Shown here piece after piece: positions 25,031 to 33,313 of a DNA stretch of 43,785 nucleotides (the stretch's first letter is position 1; every line of letters begins with the position of its first letter). A program made the translations under genes and the position numbers. Below the pieces are notes generated by a model that was not told where the DNA came from, did no database searches, and saw nothing but the letters and a program-made list of their open reading frames with translations. This DNA is from Lachnospiraceae bacterium. Its GTDB lineage: Bacteria; Bacillota; Clostridia; Lachnospirales; Lachnospiraceae. The stretch covers positions 1 to 43,785 of the forward strand of contig JAFSRP010000050.1 in NCBI GenBank assembly GCA_017446045.1, in the 5' to 3' direction.

Positions 25031-25450
25031 TTACATTATATCTTCAACATCCATCACCCGGATACCGCATTCAGTCAGCATTTCAGCAAATATGCCCTGC
25101 CCTTCTATCAGCCGTCCGGTGAAGCTTCCGTCATAGACCTGCCTGACACCGCAGGAGGGGCTCCGCGACTGCAGGATCGCAAGTTCTGCCTTTTCCGCGA
25201 GGGCTTTTTGAAGACAACACGCAGCGCCTGCACGAAATTCACGGTCCTTGCTTTCGCCTGCACGGTTGGTCACGACCCCGTCTACGATCTCGCACGGGAT
25301 ACGCGGCGTAGGCAGACCGCCTTCTACCTCCGGACATACCGGAATGACTTCATGTCCTTTGATATATTCGGCGACCTTCTCACTGTAGTTGTCGCCGCCG
25401 TTATATTTACATTTCTGCCCCAGCAGGCACGCGCTGACGATGATCTTCAT
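25031..25450 (-). CDS. DUF523 protein (TudS-type thiouracil desulfurase family)
   Basis: A 139-residue cytosolic protein. Conserved cysteine motifs are SACLLGQKCKYNGG near the N-terminus, PVCPEVEGGLPTPR in the middle and SRSPSCG near 100. In characterised TudS enzymes these cysteines bind an Fe-S cluster that removes sulfur from 2-thiouracil, but the family is broad and activity here is unproven. It lies nine bases after telA, so it is the last gene of the xpaC-telA operon. The start ATG 25450 has a modest site (GGGGCAG). Confidence 0.85.
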   Translation of the reverse strand: MKIIVSACLLGQKCKYNGGDNYSEKVAEYIKGHEVIPVCPEVEGGLPTPRIPCEIVDGVVTNRAGESKDREFRAGAACCLQKALAEKAELAILQSRSPSCGVRQVYDGSFTGRLIEGQGIFAEMLTECGIRVMDVEDIM

Positions 25451-25459
25451 GCTGCCCCG

Positions 25460-26632
25460 TCACTTTTCAGCCGCTTCTTCTTCCTTCTCCGGAAGAGCAT
25501 GCAGGTCTCCGGACTTTTCCATACGCTGCAGGATCTTTTCGCCTTCATCCGTCATGGCGCGGAACTCATCGATCGTCTCACGGAGCTTCGGAAGCGCAGC
25601 CTGCTTATAGGCGCTGATGGATTCCAGCGCCTCCAGGGTATCCCGGAAAGCCGTCTTCATGGTGGCGACATCGATATTGGATTCGATCGCCTGCTTCTGA
25701 ACCTCTACACCCTGCTCTTTCAGCATGGTCGAAGTAGCGGCGATCATACTGTTGGTCGCCGCATTGAGCGTCTTGACCTTTTCCAGCACGATCTTCTGAT
25801 TGAACAGCGCTGCCGCCACCGTCACAGCCACTGTCAGCGCGGATACGGTCACGGTCTGCGCGCGGTTGACCGAACGGATCAGCTCCAGGTTGTTTTTCCG
25901 GATGACCTCCATTGCAGCTATGCCGTTCTGGTTGACTGCCTGCATCTGGCCAAAATCGATCATCCTCTGCCGCAGCGGGAAGAGGACCTCTTCTTCGATG
26001 AACTTCAGCTTTTCTTCATCGCCGCCCTCGCTGCGGAGCTTTGCGATATTGGCGGTAAGGTATTTATCCAGATCTTCACCCATCTGCATCTTCCGGTTCA
26101 GCTGCTTTGTCAGATCCCGCATGGAAGCCTGTTCGAACTCAAGGGTCACATTGTCATCCTGAAGTACGCCGGCACCCTTTTCAAGTGAACCGACGATATC
26201 CGCGATCGCGCCGTCAGCACTCTGGAAACGGTCAAAATAAGTGCGTACCGGATTGAAGATCCTGCCGAAAATACCTTTCTTTGTAAAATCGATTCCCGAA
26301 GGATCCAGCTCCTTCATCTGGCGGCTCAGTTCCTCAAGGCCGGACGCTACGGCGCTTCCTTCCTCTCCTGCCTTCGACAGCTCTGACAGCCGGGTCTTAA
26401 GCAGCTCGTTCTTCTGGGCAGATTTCTTTACAACATCGGATCCGAAGCTCTCAATAGCGTTGCGAATATCAGCACGGCTCTCTGCCGAATCCATATCCAA
26501 TGCCAGGATCTCGCTGCCTTTTTCCATCGATTCCGCGGAAATACCGGCGACTTCTTCCGGCGTAAGTTTCACTTCTTCTTCTACGATCTTAACGATCTCT
26601 TCCTTCTCGGGAATATCCAGTGTGAATGCCAT
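25460..26632 (-). CDS. telA: Toxic anion (tellurite) resistance protein TelA family
   Basis: A 390-residue cytosolic, mostly helical protein of the TelA family. Visible marks are the acidic N-terminus, the GSEILALDMDSAESRADI region, KKGIFGRIFNPVRTYFDRF, long coiled segments in the middle and a Glu/Lys-rich tail. The family is linked to tellurite and envelope stress, with unclear biochemistry. The start ATG 26632 follows GAGGAGG. Immediately upstream is xpaC, its usual partner in Firmicutes. Confidence 0.9.
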   Translation of the reverse strand: MAFTLDIPEKEEIVKIVEEEVKLTPEEVAGISAESMEKGSEILALDMDSAESRADIRNAIESFGSDVVKKSAQKNELLKTRLSELSKAGEEGSAVASGLEELSRQMKELDPSGIDFTKKGIFGRIFNPVRTYFDRFQSADGAIADIVGSLEKGAGVLQDDNVTLEFEQASMRDLTKQLNRKMQMGEDLDKYLTANIAKLRSEGGDEEKLKFIEEEVLFPLRQRMIDFGQMQAVNQNGIAAMEVIRKNNLELIRSVNRAQTVTVSALTVAVTVAAALFNQKIVLEKVKTLNAATNSMIAATSTMLKEQGVEVQKQAIESNIDVATMKTAFRDTLEALESISAYKQAALPKLRETIDEFRAMTDEGEKILQRMEKSGDLHALPEKEEEAAEK

Positions 26633-26661
26633 AGCTATCCTCCTCTTTCTGTATGCTTGGA

Positions 26662-27582
26662 TCAGATCTGTTTACGGTAATACGCAAGCTGCTTTTCCAG
26701 CTGCTCGATCTCTTCAGTAATGCTGTGCTCGTCGGCAATTTCCGAATCCGCCAGCTTCAGCATGAGCCGGTCCATCCCGGCCAGGATGTGTTCGTTATCC
26801 GCGAGGCACTCCTTCATGTATCGGAGATTCTCCTCATAGATCTCCTGCCGCTGTTCCTGCACATGGTCAGGAATGGAGTCATGCCGGTATGCGCCGCTTT
26901 TGAAATGCATGTATTCCCTGGTGTCGAAGGCTTCCATGCGGTTTGTGATCCGGAGAAATGCGCTCTGCATCGCCTCATTGGAGCTTTTCTCAACGCTGAG
27001 GTACTTTTCGGCGCTCAACGTGCCCTTGCCGAAGCGGCGCTCCACCAGGCGCCGGTAGCTCTCCTGCTGTGCAGTCAGCCGCTCCTTCTGCCTGCAGGCA
27101 TCTGCGGCAACCGGTCCCAGGATATGGTCGACCCGGTAATCGGTAAGCATCTGCATTACCCCCTCAGGCGTTTTATCGTAGGTCTTAGAGCGGTCTGCCG
27201 TACGATAGTTTGCTTCAGAAGCTGCAGCTTTCCCTTCGCGGTAAACCTTTTCCGGATCATCGCCTGTTCCTGTCCGACCGGCATTGCCGGCGGTCTGTCC
27301 GGCCGGCTTCCTGCCTGCCTTCCTGGCTCCTTCCGGGGTGACATTGGGGGGATCATGTTTCCCGCGGAATTTATTATCCTTTACCGTAAACCATATGACC
27401 GCCGCGGTAATGGCAAGACAGAGCAGCAATATGATAAACCCGGTCCAGAAAAAGAATCCCAGAAACTTAAACAAAAGCGAAAACGGTCCCCCGCCTCCCC
27501 CGCGAAGAGCAGACACTATAATGAGAATGAGGAATACGGTAAGGATAAGCTTGCCGATCCCTTTATCCTGATTACTTTTCAT
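26662..27582 (-). CDS. XpaC-like 5-bromo-4-chloroindolyl phosphate hydrolysis family protein
   Basis: A 306-residue membrane-associated protein. Two N-terminal hydrophobic segments (about 11-27 and 39-68) are separated by a glycine stretch. A basic, low-complexity linker follows (about 70-130), then an XpaC-type helical domain to the end. The start ATG 27582 is chosen for GGAGG seven bases before it; the frame extends further but without a site. It is the first gene of the xpaC-telA-DUF523 operon. The family name comes from an indirect plate phenotype and does not establish a phosphatase. Confidence 0.8.
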   Translation of the reverse strand: MKSNQDKGIGKLILTVFLILIIVSALRGGGGGPFSLLFKFLGFFFWTGFIILLLCLAITAAVIWFTVKDNKFRGKHDPPNVTPEGARKAGRKPAGQTAGNAGRTGTGDDPEKVYREGKAAASEANYRTADRSKTYDKTPEGVMQMLTDYRVDHILGPVAADACRQKERLTAQQESYRRLVERRFGKGTLSAEKYLSVEKSSNEAMQSAFLRITNRMEAFDTREYMHFKSGAYRHDSIPDHVQEQRQEIYEENLRYMKECLADNEHILAGMDRLMLKLADSEIADEHSITEEIEQLEKQLAYYRKQI

Positions 27583-27628
27583 AGGCAGCCTCCAAGAACA
27601 TGATCGCCCAAACTGATATCTAAACACA

Positions 27629-27657
27629 ATCTTACTGTGTTTCGCTCCGTTTCGCAA
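27629..27657 (-). promoter_or_regulatory. Candidate promoter for the xpaC-telA operon
   Basis: Minus strand: TTGCGA (27657-27652), 17-base spacer, TAAGAT (27634-27629), four of six matches each, about 47 bases before ATG 27582. Confidence 0.4.
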
Positions 27658-27706
27658 CAGACGTATGGGTGGAAAACGGTTATCTCTATATTAATTTTCT
27701 TTTCTA

Positions 27707-27739
27707 CAAAAAGGGCTGCCGCGCAGCGACAGCCCCTTT
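27707..27739 (-). terminator. Terminator of the NSS transporter gene
   Basis: GGGCTGCCGC/GCGACAGCCC arms with a short loop and one C-A mismatch, extended by AAA/TTT pairs. On the minus strand it is followed by TTTTTG, directly after the transporter stop at 27763. Its core is almost identical to the hairpin at 17903-17930. Confidence 0.82.
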
Positions 27740-27762
27740 GCATCAAATCTGTTATCCTGTTT

Positions 27763-29100
27763 TTACTTCCAGGGGAAGGTGACCAGGCCGTAAATGTAAA
27801 TGATCAGGATCGCGATGGGTACCACATAGCAGAATACCGGCTTCATCCAGTCACGGACCTTCATGCCCTCGCCTGCATTGGCTTCATCCACAAAATTGTC
27901 CCAGCCCCAGCCAAATCTGGTGCAGCAGAATATGGCGATCGCGAAGGAACCGATCGGCAGTGTGTTGGTGGATACGATGAAGTCCCAGAAATCCAGCCAG
28001 GCCGATCCTTCCGCAAACGGCTGGAAATGAAAGACACTGTAACCCAGGGCGGTAGTAATGCCAAGACCGAAGATCACGATACCGCAGATAGCGCTGCCCT
28101 TCGGGCGGCTCCAGCCGGTCAGCTCCCGGACCATTGCAAGGATGTTCTCACAAACTGCCAGAACAGTGGACATAGCAGCAAATACCATGAACAGGAAGAA
28201 CAGGGTGCCCCACCAGCGGCCGCCCTCCATGTTGTTGAAGACGGTTGCCATCGTGTCGAACAGAAGGCTCGGACCGGCAGTGACCTCCACGCCGTAGGTA
28301 AAGCAGGCGGGGAACATGATCAGACCCGCAACGACCGCCACCAGGGTGTCCAGCAGAATGACATTAATGGACTCACCCATCAGCGCGCGGTCCTTGTTGA
28401 TATAGCTGCCGAAGATCGCCATGCTGCCGATACCAAGTGAAAGTGTAAAGAATGCCTGATTCATTGCTGCGACGATGACACGGCCGTTGATCTTGGAGAA
28501 ATCCGGGATCAGGTAGAATGACAGACCTTCCTTAACACCGGACAGCGTCATGCTGCGGCCCGCAAGGACCAGCATCAGCATGATCAGGATGGTCATCATG
28601 TATTTGGTGACGCGCTCCAGGCCGCTTTGAATGTTATAGCTCAGGATGACGAATGCCAGTGCGACAGTGATCAGTAGATAAGCAACATTGACTGCGGGAT
28701 CCGTGATCATGGATACGAATCCGAAATTCTCATTTGCCCCGGTCAGGAACTTGACAAAGTAATAGATGATCCAGCCGGTGACCACGGTGTAGAAGGACAT
28801 AAGGGCAATGTTGCCGATCAGGCTGATCGCGCCCATGACTGACCACTTGCCGCCGGGCTTCTGCAGCTTGCCATACATATAAAGCGGACTGGCCTGTGCA
28901 GCACGGCCGACCGCAAATTCCATGGTCATGACCGGAAGTCCAAGCAGGATCAGACAGATCAGATATACCAGCATGAATCCGCCGCCGCCGTTCTGGCCGC
29001 ACATCCACGGAAACTTCCAGACATTACCGCAGCCGATCGCACAGCCCGCGGACAGCATAATAAAGCCTAAACGGCTGCCCAGTTTCTCTCTCTCATTCAT
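27763..29100 (-). CDS. Sodium-dependent transporter of the NSS (SNF/LeuT) family
   Basis: A 445-residue Na+-coupled amino-acid symporter with about 11-12 membrane segments. The N-terminal GFIMLSAGCAIGCGNVWKFPWMC is the classic NSS helix 1 with its unwound substrate/sodium site; FMLVYLICLILLGLPVMTMEFAVGR is helix 2. Helix 6-8 motifs include NQAFFTLSLGIGSMAIFGSY and the later LFFLFMVFAAMSTVLAVCEN. The start ATG 29100 has a GGGGAAA site about 11 bases away. It is monocistronic, with a terminator at 27707-27739. The amino acid carried cannot be told from sequence. Confidence 0.92.
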   Translation of the reverse strand: MNEREKLGSRLGFIMLSAGCAIGCGNVWKFPWMCGQNGGGGFMLVYLICLILLGLPVMTMEFAVGRAAQASPLYMYGKLQKPGGKWSVMGAISLIGNIALMSFYTVVTGWIIYYFVKFLTGANENFGFVSMITDPAVNVAYLLITVALAFVILSYNIQSGLERVTKYMMTILIMLMLVLAGRSMTLSGVKEGLSFYLIPDFSKINGRVIVAAMNQAFFTLSLGIGSMAIFGSYINKDRALMGESINVILLDTLVAVVAGLIMFPACFTYGVEVTAGPSLLFDTMATVFNNMEGGRWWGTLFFLFMVFAAMSTVLAVCENILAMVRELTGWSRPKGSAICGIVIFGLGITTALGYSVFHFQPFAEGSAWLDFWDFIVSTNTLPIGSFAIAIFCCTRFGWGWDNFVDEANAGEGMKVRDWMKPVFCYVVPIAILIIYIYGLVTFPWK

Positions 29101-29155
29101 AATCGATGTTTCCCCTTTGTTAAATACTTGCGAACCGCAAATGCGATTTCACTGT

Positions 29156-29185
29156 ATTATAATACATCGCTGCCGCTTTAAACAA
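29156..29185 (-). promoter_or_regulatory. Candidate promoter for the NSS transporter
   Basis: Minus strand: TTGTTT (29185-29180), 18-base spacer, perfect TATAAT (29161-29156), about 55 bases before ATG 29100. The -35 box is weak. Confidence 0.4.
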
Positions 29186-29235
29186 TGATTATCTATAAAA
29201 ATGTTGCATTATCCATTGTTTTTTATATAACGGCC

Positions 29236-29577
29236 TTACAGCCATTCTTTCCACACGTCCGGCTGATATCCGACTGTGGCCTGCTTTCCGTTCCTGACAA
29301 CAGGCTGCCTCAGAACGGACTGGTTTTCCAGCACCTTCTGCATCCTGTCCTCGGCAGCGATGTATTTGATCAGCGCCAGAAGATCCTTATCCCTGCAGTT
29401 CGGATCGATCATGGCCTCCAACCCTCCCACTGCCTGCATCACCGACTGGAATTCACCTTTGCTCAGACCCTTTTCCTTAAGGTCCACAGACTGAAAGCGG
29501 ATGCCCCGCTCCTTGAAGAAGCGTTCCGCCTTTCTCGTATCGCTGCTTTTCTTCGTCCCAAAGATCTGTATGTTCAT
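29236..29577 (-). CDS. ArsC/Spx-family thioredoxin-fold protein lacking the active-site cysteine
   Basis: A 113-residue protein with the ArsC-family fold: MNIQIFGTKK start, DTRKAERFFKERGI helix, LRQPVVRNGK and the GYQPDVWKEWL end. Family members have a cysteine after the TKK motif; here the sequence is TKKSSDT with Ser11 and Ser12, and the only cysteine is Cys61 in DPNCRDKD. It therefore probably cannot be a thiol-based arsenate reductase and may be a regulator or adaptor. The start ATG 29577 follows AAGGATGG. It lies 44 bases after an S66 peptidase gene in the same direction. No arsenic genes are nearby. Confidence 0.85.
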   Translation of the reverse strand: MNIQIFGTKKSSDTRKAERFFKERGIRFQSVDLKEKGLSKGEFQSVMQAVGGLEAMIDPNCRDKDLLALIKYIAAEDRMQKVLENQSVLRQPVVRNGKQATVGYQPDVWKEWL

Positions 29578-29621
29578 CGTTTTCCATCCTTATCAGAGGC
29601 TCTTTTCCAAGATCTGCGATC

Positions 29622-30650
29622 TCATTCATCAAACCGGATGATCTGGTCTTTTGTATCTACGACCGCTTCCACACCGAACGGCATAATGCATCGGGGCAGG
29701 GCATGCCCGATGTTGATGTTGAAAACAACAGGAAGGTCGGGCCGGTCGATCACTTCGACCAGTAGCTGTTTGTATTCTTTCGCCCAGGTCTCATCCATGG
29801 GCTTCCCGACGAGTACACCGTTGACTGCGCTGAATACACCTGTTCCCTTCAGGTATTCCACAGCGTCGCGATATTTATCGGGTGCCGGCTTTTCCTCACT
29901 GCTTTCCAGCAGCAGGATGCGCCCCCTCCAATCCTCTGCATCCGGAAACAGATGATATTTCCGGCAGAGCGCCGGCATGTCTGCATACCGGCTTCCGTTG
30001 AAGAAATCATACAGGGAATCTATACGGCCGCCGAGGATCTTACCCGAAAAGACCGGCGGTCCCTGCAGCAATTCAAATCCGTGATCTTTGCGGGCAGGCA
30101 GCTGCCTGCCGACCTGGTCGGGTGTGAAGCATTCCCTCTGCCGATACCAGACATCGCTTGGCGTTATCTCCCGAATCCGTCCGGTGCGGATCAATTCTTC
30201 AAAATACTTTCTGGTGTACGGATGCATCTGCGGGCCAAGTTCGCAAATGTCCGGAAAGAATGCCTGGCCGTAGAACGACTTCGCTCCGACCTTGTGCAGC
30301 ATCATGTGGTTGATCGTGGTATCGGAGAAACCGAGAAAGATCTTATCCGAGACAGCATCCGCCAATTCGTTATGATCAAAGAGATATGGCAGCAGACGGT
30401 AGGTATCGTCTCCGCCGATGGCACACAGGATCATATCGATCTCCGGGTCACGAAATGCCTGCAGGAGGTCTTCCGCCCGTTTTTCCGGATGCTCTCTGAC
30501 GTATTCCAGCCCCTTTCGCGCATGCGGCATAAACTTCACATTGAGACCATATTCTTCCAGCCTCCGAAGACCGATCTCCACTTCAAACTGTGCAGACGGT
30601 TCTCCGATGATCCCGCTTGACAGACTGACGATCGCAATATTCCTGATCAT
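29622..30650 (-). CDS. S66 peptidase, LD-carboxypeptidase / MccF-like
   Basis: A 342-residue serine peptidase of family S66. The triad is Ser109 in the nucleophile elbow GFSDTT, Glu249 in LLLESSEE and His316 in NIGHALPR. IGGDDTYRLLPYL and the KILGGRIDSLYDF region are also typical. Two branches exist: LD-carboxypeptidases trim murein tetrapeptides, and MccF proteins cleave toxic peptide-nucleotides of the microcin C type. The length and GGDD/GFSDTT pattern fit the MccF-like branch, but assignment by eye is tentative. No signal peptide, so cytosolic. The start ATG 30650 follows GGAGGAG. It is 27 bases after the P-loop kinase gene. Confidence 0.87.
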   Translation of the reverse strand: MIRNIAIVSLSSGIIGEPSAQFEVEIGLRRLEEYGLNVKFMPHARKGLEYVREHPEKRAEDLLQAFRDPEIDMILCAIGGDDTYRLLPYLFDHNELADAVSDKIFLGFSDTTINHMMLHKVGAKSFYGQAFFPDICELGPQMHPYTRKYFEELIRTGRIREITPSDVWYRQRECFTPDQVGRQLPARKDHGFELLQGPPVFSGKILGGRIDSLYDFFNGSRYADMPALCRKYHLFPDAEDWRGRILLLESSEEKPAPDKYRDAVEYLKGTGVFSAVNGVLVGKPMDETWAKEYKQLLVEVIDRPDLPVVFNINIGHALPRCIMPFGVEAVVDTKDQIIRFDE

Positions 30651-30677
30651 GATCTCCTCCGGTTTCCTGAAAGGAGC

Positions 30678-31757
30678 TTATATACTAAGGTCGGACAAGG
30701 CCGACTTGCATTCATTGACTATCCTCAGTCTGTTCCAGTTGGATAATTTCGTATTTGCTTCCGCTCTTTTCATTATCTGGGTTATGCCGTCTGTGTCTTC
30801 GTTTACGAAACATTTGTCGATGCTGCGCAGTTCGTTGAGAACATCTTCACGCTTTTTTGCGGCTTCATCTGTCTCTTCCCTGAGAATCGTTTCAGGCTTG
30901 TTTCCATAGAAGCTTCGGTAGCTGTTGATCTTATCTTCGTCAAGAAGATAATTTCTGACTTCTCTTCCGAACATCTGTTTCCTGTCCTGCAGAGTTTCCT
31001 TGTCTCTGTGCAATTCTCTTTTCATCGCGCGCACCTTGGATTTCAGGAAAGATGTTCCCTTGATGAATACCGTATAATCCTCAAATACGGAAGGGTCATC
31101 GAAATAGAGGTAGATCCAGATCCCGTCTATGATGTATTTCTTTTCCTTATGCTGTTTTGCATAATCCATTGCGAATCTGACGAAGTCTATGAATACCTTA
31201 TCTTCATATTCTTCTTTAGGGATATCGTTTCTCTCATCAAAACCGATATAGTATTTTGCCCCCTCACCGTTGAAGAAACTGTAGAGCATATCAGAATAGC
31301 CCTTCAGCGCATCCATTGTAAAATGATCCCTGATGAGAAGCAGGTCGTCAAGCTCGATATGATCGATATCGTCCCCTTCAAGAGTTCTTGCCATCCTGGA
31401 TTTTCCGCTCCCCGAATGACCGAGAAGAAAACAGATATTTGTTTCCCCTGTATTGAAACTGTCTTCTTTGTAGTAAAGATCCGGCTCCGACACTGTATAT
31501 TTTTCGTTTGGCAGCTGCCATTCTCCGGGACTTTCATTGTCAGCTGACAACCTGTCCTTTACAAGGACATACATTTCCGGTACACCCTGCCCGAGAAATA
31601 CATTTGAGTAATAGTTGGAGAATCGTTTCTGTTTTTTCGGAAGGAGCCTATATTTGACGTAAACTTTGCTGAGCTCTGTCTGCGTGGCTATATCTTCGGT
31701 TATTATGGCAAGTGACGGGTCCTGGATCGCCTGTTCCAGATCAGTATATTTAACCAT
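30678..31757 (-). CDS. Uncharacterised P-loop kinase/ATPase
   Basis: A 359-residue protein I cannot assign to a named family. It has a clear Walker A motif, GHSGSGKS (residues about 113-120), preceded by a hydrophobic strand (NICFLL). A second strand and Asp are in KKYIIDGIWIYLYF near 230, and a basic lid-like segment (about 245-275) is rich in Arg and Lys. This order resembles nucleoside/nucleotide kinases or zeta-like kinases rather than an AAA+ machine. The first 105 residues are unlike known domains. The start ATG 31757 follows AAAGGAAAAG. Base composition is clearly lower in GC than the neighbours, which suggests acquisition by transfer. Confidence 0.7.
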   Translation of the reverse strand: MVKYTDLEQAIQDPSLAIITEDIATQTELSKVYVKYRLLPKKQKRFSNYYSNVFLGQGVPEMYVLVKDRLSADNESPGEWQLPNEKYTVSEPDLYYKEDSFNTGETNICFLLGHSGSGKSRMARTLEGDDIDHIELDDLLLIRDHFTMDALKGYSDMLYSFFNGEGAKYYIGFDERNDIPKEEYEDKVFIDFVRFAMDYAKQHKEKKYIIDGIWIYLYFDDPSVFEDYTVFIKGTSFLKSKVRAMKRELHRDKETLQDRKQMFGREVRNYLLDEDKINSYRSFYGNKPETILREETDEAAKKREDVLNELRSIDKCFVNEDTDGITQIMKRAEANTKLSNWNRLRIVNECKSALSDLSI

Positions 31758-31882
31758 GGCTTTTCCTTTCTCTCCATAAAACACATGTCCGGTTCTTTCA
31801 TCGTTTCTATCATATCACAGAATCATAATATAGATCGTCCCGATAATGTCGGCTCCGCAGGCTTTCCGGCTGCGGCCCGAGC

Positions 31883-32092
31883 TTAGCATAGTCTTTCAAT
31901 AATCATTTCAGCCGAGCCTTCTTCAAGAGAATTATATTCATCATAATGGATATGATCCCCCGGTGATCCATCTGCAAGCGCTGTAAGCTGCTTTGCCAGG
32001 GAAAGCAAACCCTCTCTGTTGGCAGAGATAACCGCAGTGTCGTTTTCAATGCTGACATTTATCACAGATCCATCTACCCATATTGTTTCCAT
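31883..32092 (-). CDS. Small Imm32-like protein
   Basis: A 69-residue soluble protein. The pattern REGLLSLAKQLTALADGSPG, HIHYDEYNSLEEGSAE and MIIER resembles immunity protein 32, a family often found beside polymorphic toxins. The assignment is from memory of the motif, so tentative. The start ATG 32092 follows AAAGGTCGG. No toxin gene with secretion features is next to it; the nearest same-strand neighbour is the P-loop kinase at 31757, 125 bases away. Confidence 0.65.
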   Translation of the reverse strand: METIWVDGSVINVSIENDTAVISANREGLLSLAKQLTALADGSPGDHIHYDEYNSLEEGSAEMIIERLC

Positions 32093-32224
32093 AGCCGACC
32101 TTTCCTTTCACTTCTCTGACCCATCCGATTCGCTGTCTTATGTATCATAACATTCACCTCTCGTTTTCACAACAATGCCTTATGCTCCGCGTCAATGCAC
32201 AAAAATCCCACAGGAGAGAAAGAC

Positions 32225-32249
32225 CAAAGCTTCCGGCTTCTAAGCTTTG
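32225..32249. terminator. Inverted repeat after the MBL-rubredoxin gene, possible terminator
   Basis: CAAAGCTT and AAGCTTTG, 8-bp perfect arms around a nine-base loop. On the minus strand a pyrimidine-rich run follows (GTCTTTCTCTCC), fitting a weak terminator for the gene ending at 32372. Confidence 0.45.
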
Positions 32250-32274
32250 ACAAAAACAGGCATATCTGAACCAG

Positions 32275-32304
32275 TCAGGGGATCCGCTGATGCGGATCCC
32301 CTGA
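32275..32304. repeat. Perfect 13-bp inverted repeat with TGAT loop
   Basis: TCAGGGGATCCGC and GCGGATCCCCTGA with a four-base loop, about 70 bases after the MBL-rubredoxin stop. Neither strand has a U-tract, so it may protect the mRNA 3' end or act with the weaker hairpin at 32225. Nothing else is visible in 32093-32371. Confidence 0.6.
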
Positions 32305-32371
32305 TCTTATCCCATCTTAATTATCAATCCGGGCCTGCTTCCGGCTATGCCGGCGCAGCCTTCGCCGCAGC

Positions 32372-33313
32372 TCAGGCCTTGTTGAACTTTTCCTTCGGCT
32401 GTTTGCAGCGCGGACATTTCCAGTCCTCCGGAAGGTCCTCAAAGGCAACGCCGTCATGCTCTGCCGGATCATAGACGTAGCCGCAGACGGAGCAGACATA
32501 TTTACCGCTCGACTGATGGCCCGAGAAATCGACTTCCGCCAGGACCGTAGGGACCGGATGGTCCAGATCCATTACGCGCTTTGCCTCCAGGTTCTCATAG
32601 CCCTGGGGCGTATGGGTGCCGCAGTAGACCGTCGGATGGTTACGGACAAATTCACGTACCCGGTCCAGCGTTTCGCGGGCAGCCGCACGATCGTCAAATA
32701 CGGGAGACAGCTTATTTTCGTAGAGCGCCTCGTCTACATAGGTGATATCTCCATGGATCATATAGAACAGGCCGCCCTCCTCTATGATCACGATGCTGTT
32801 GCCGTTGGTGTGACCCTTCGCTTTGATAAATGTAATGCCATCCCGGATCTTCTGACTCTCCGGAAAGTTGTAATAGGCACCATCCGTAAACTTCACGGGC
32901 ACAATATTCGTCAGCCCCTGCAGCTCGTCCGAGGAGATTTCATCCTCATTGACATAGATCTTCGCATTGGGGAAGGAACGCAGCTCACCGGAGTGATCGG
33001 CATGCCGGTGCGTAAGGAGGATCGCCGTGACCTGTTCCGGCTTATAGCCGAGTGCCGCAAATGCTTCCATATAGCTGCAGATATCCTTTCCGGTATACGC
33101 GGGGCTCTTTTCGTCCGGCACTTCCTCCGGTGTCCCGGCAGGCAGACCGGTGTCCACAAGGATCACCTCGTCACCCGTGTCGATCAGGTAGTTCTGAAGG
33201 CTGCCGCGATAACGGATACTCAGGTCAAACTTGTCCATGCCCTCCTCACCGCCAAATGCAAACGGCTGTGAGTAAAATCCATCTTTTCTGAATTTAACTG
33301 CTTTAATGATCAT
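32372..33313 (-). CDS. Metallo-beta-lactamase-fold hydrolase fused to rubredoxin
   Basis: A 313-residue fusion. Residues about 1-250 are an MBL domain of the N-acyl-homoserine-lactonase type: His102, His104, Asp106 and His107 in THRHADH, His in AKGHTNGNS, Asp in MIHGDITYV, and a late His in CGTHTPQG. Residues about 270-313 are rubredoxin, with two CxxC knuckles ([11 protein letters not shown] and CPRCKQP). Flavodiiron proteins also join MBL and rubredoxin, but they have a flavodoxin domain between the two and a different metal signature; here no flavodoxin is present. The start ATG 33313 follows AAAGGAG. A role in oxygen or NO handling is possible but unproven. Confidence 0.85.
   Translation of the reverse strand: MIIKAVKFRKDGFYSQPFAFGGEEGMDKFDLSIRYRGSLQNYLIDTGDEVILVDTGLPAGTPEEVPDEKSPAYTGKDICSYMEAFAALGYKPEQVTAILLTHRHADHSGELRSFPNAKIYVNEDEISSDELQGLTNIVPVKFTDGAYYNFPESQKIRDGITFIKAKGHTNGNSIVIIEEGGLFYMIHGDITYVDEALYENKLSPVFDDRAAARETLDRVREFVRNHPTVYCGTHTPQGYENLEAKRVMDLDHPVPTVLAEVDFSGHQSSGKYVCSVCGYVYDPAEHDGVAFEDLPEDWKCPRCKQPKEKFNKA

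Noticed and set aside
29236-29577. Arsenate reductase
   Set aside because: The essential cysteine is missing and no arsenic resistance genes are near.
32372-33313. Flavodiiron (rubredoxin:oxygen oxidoreductase) protein
   Set aside because: No flavodoxin domain and a hydrolase-type metal motif.
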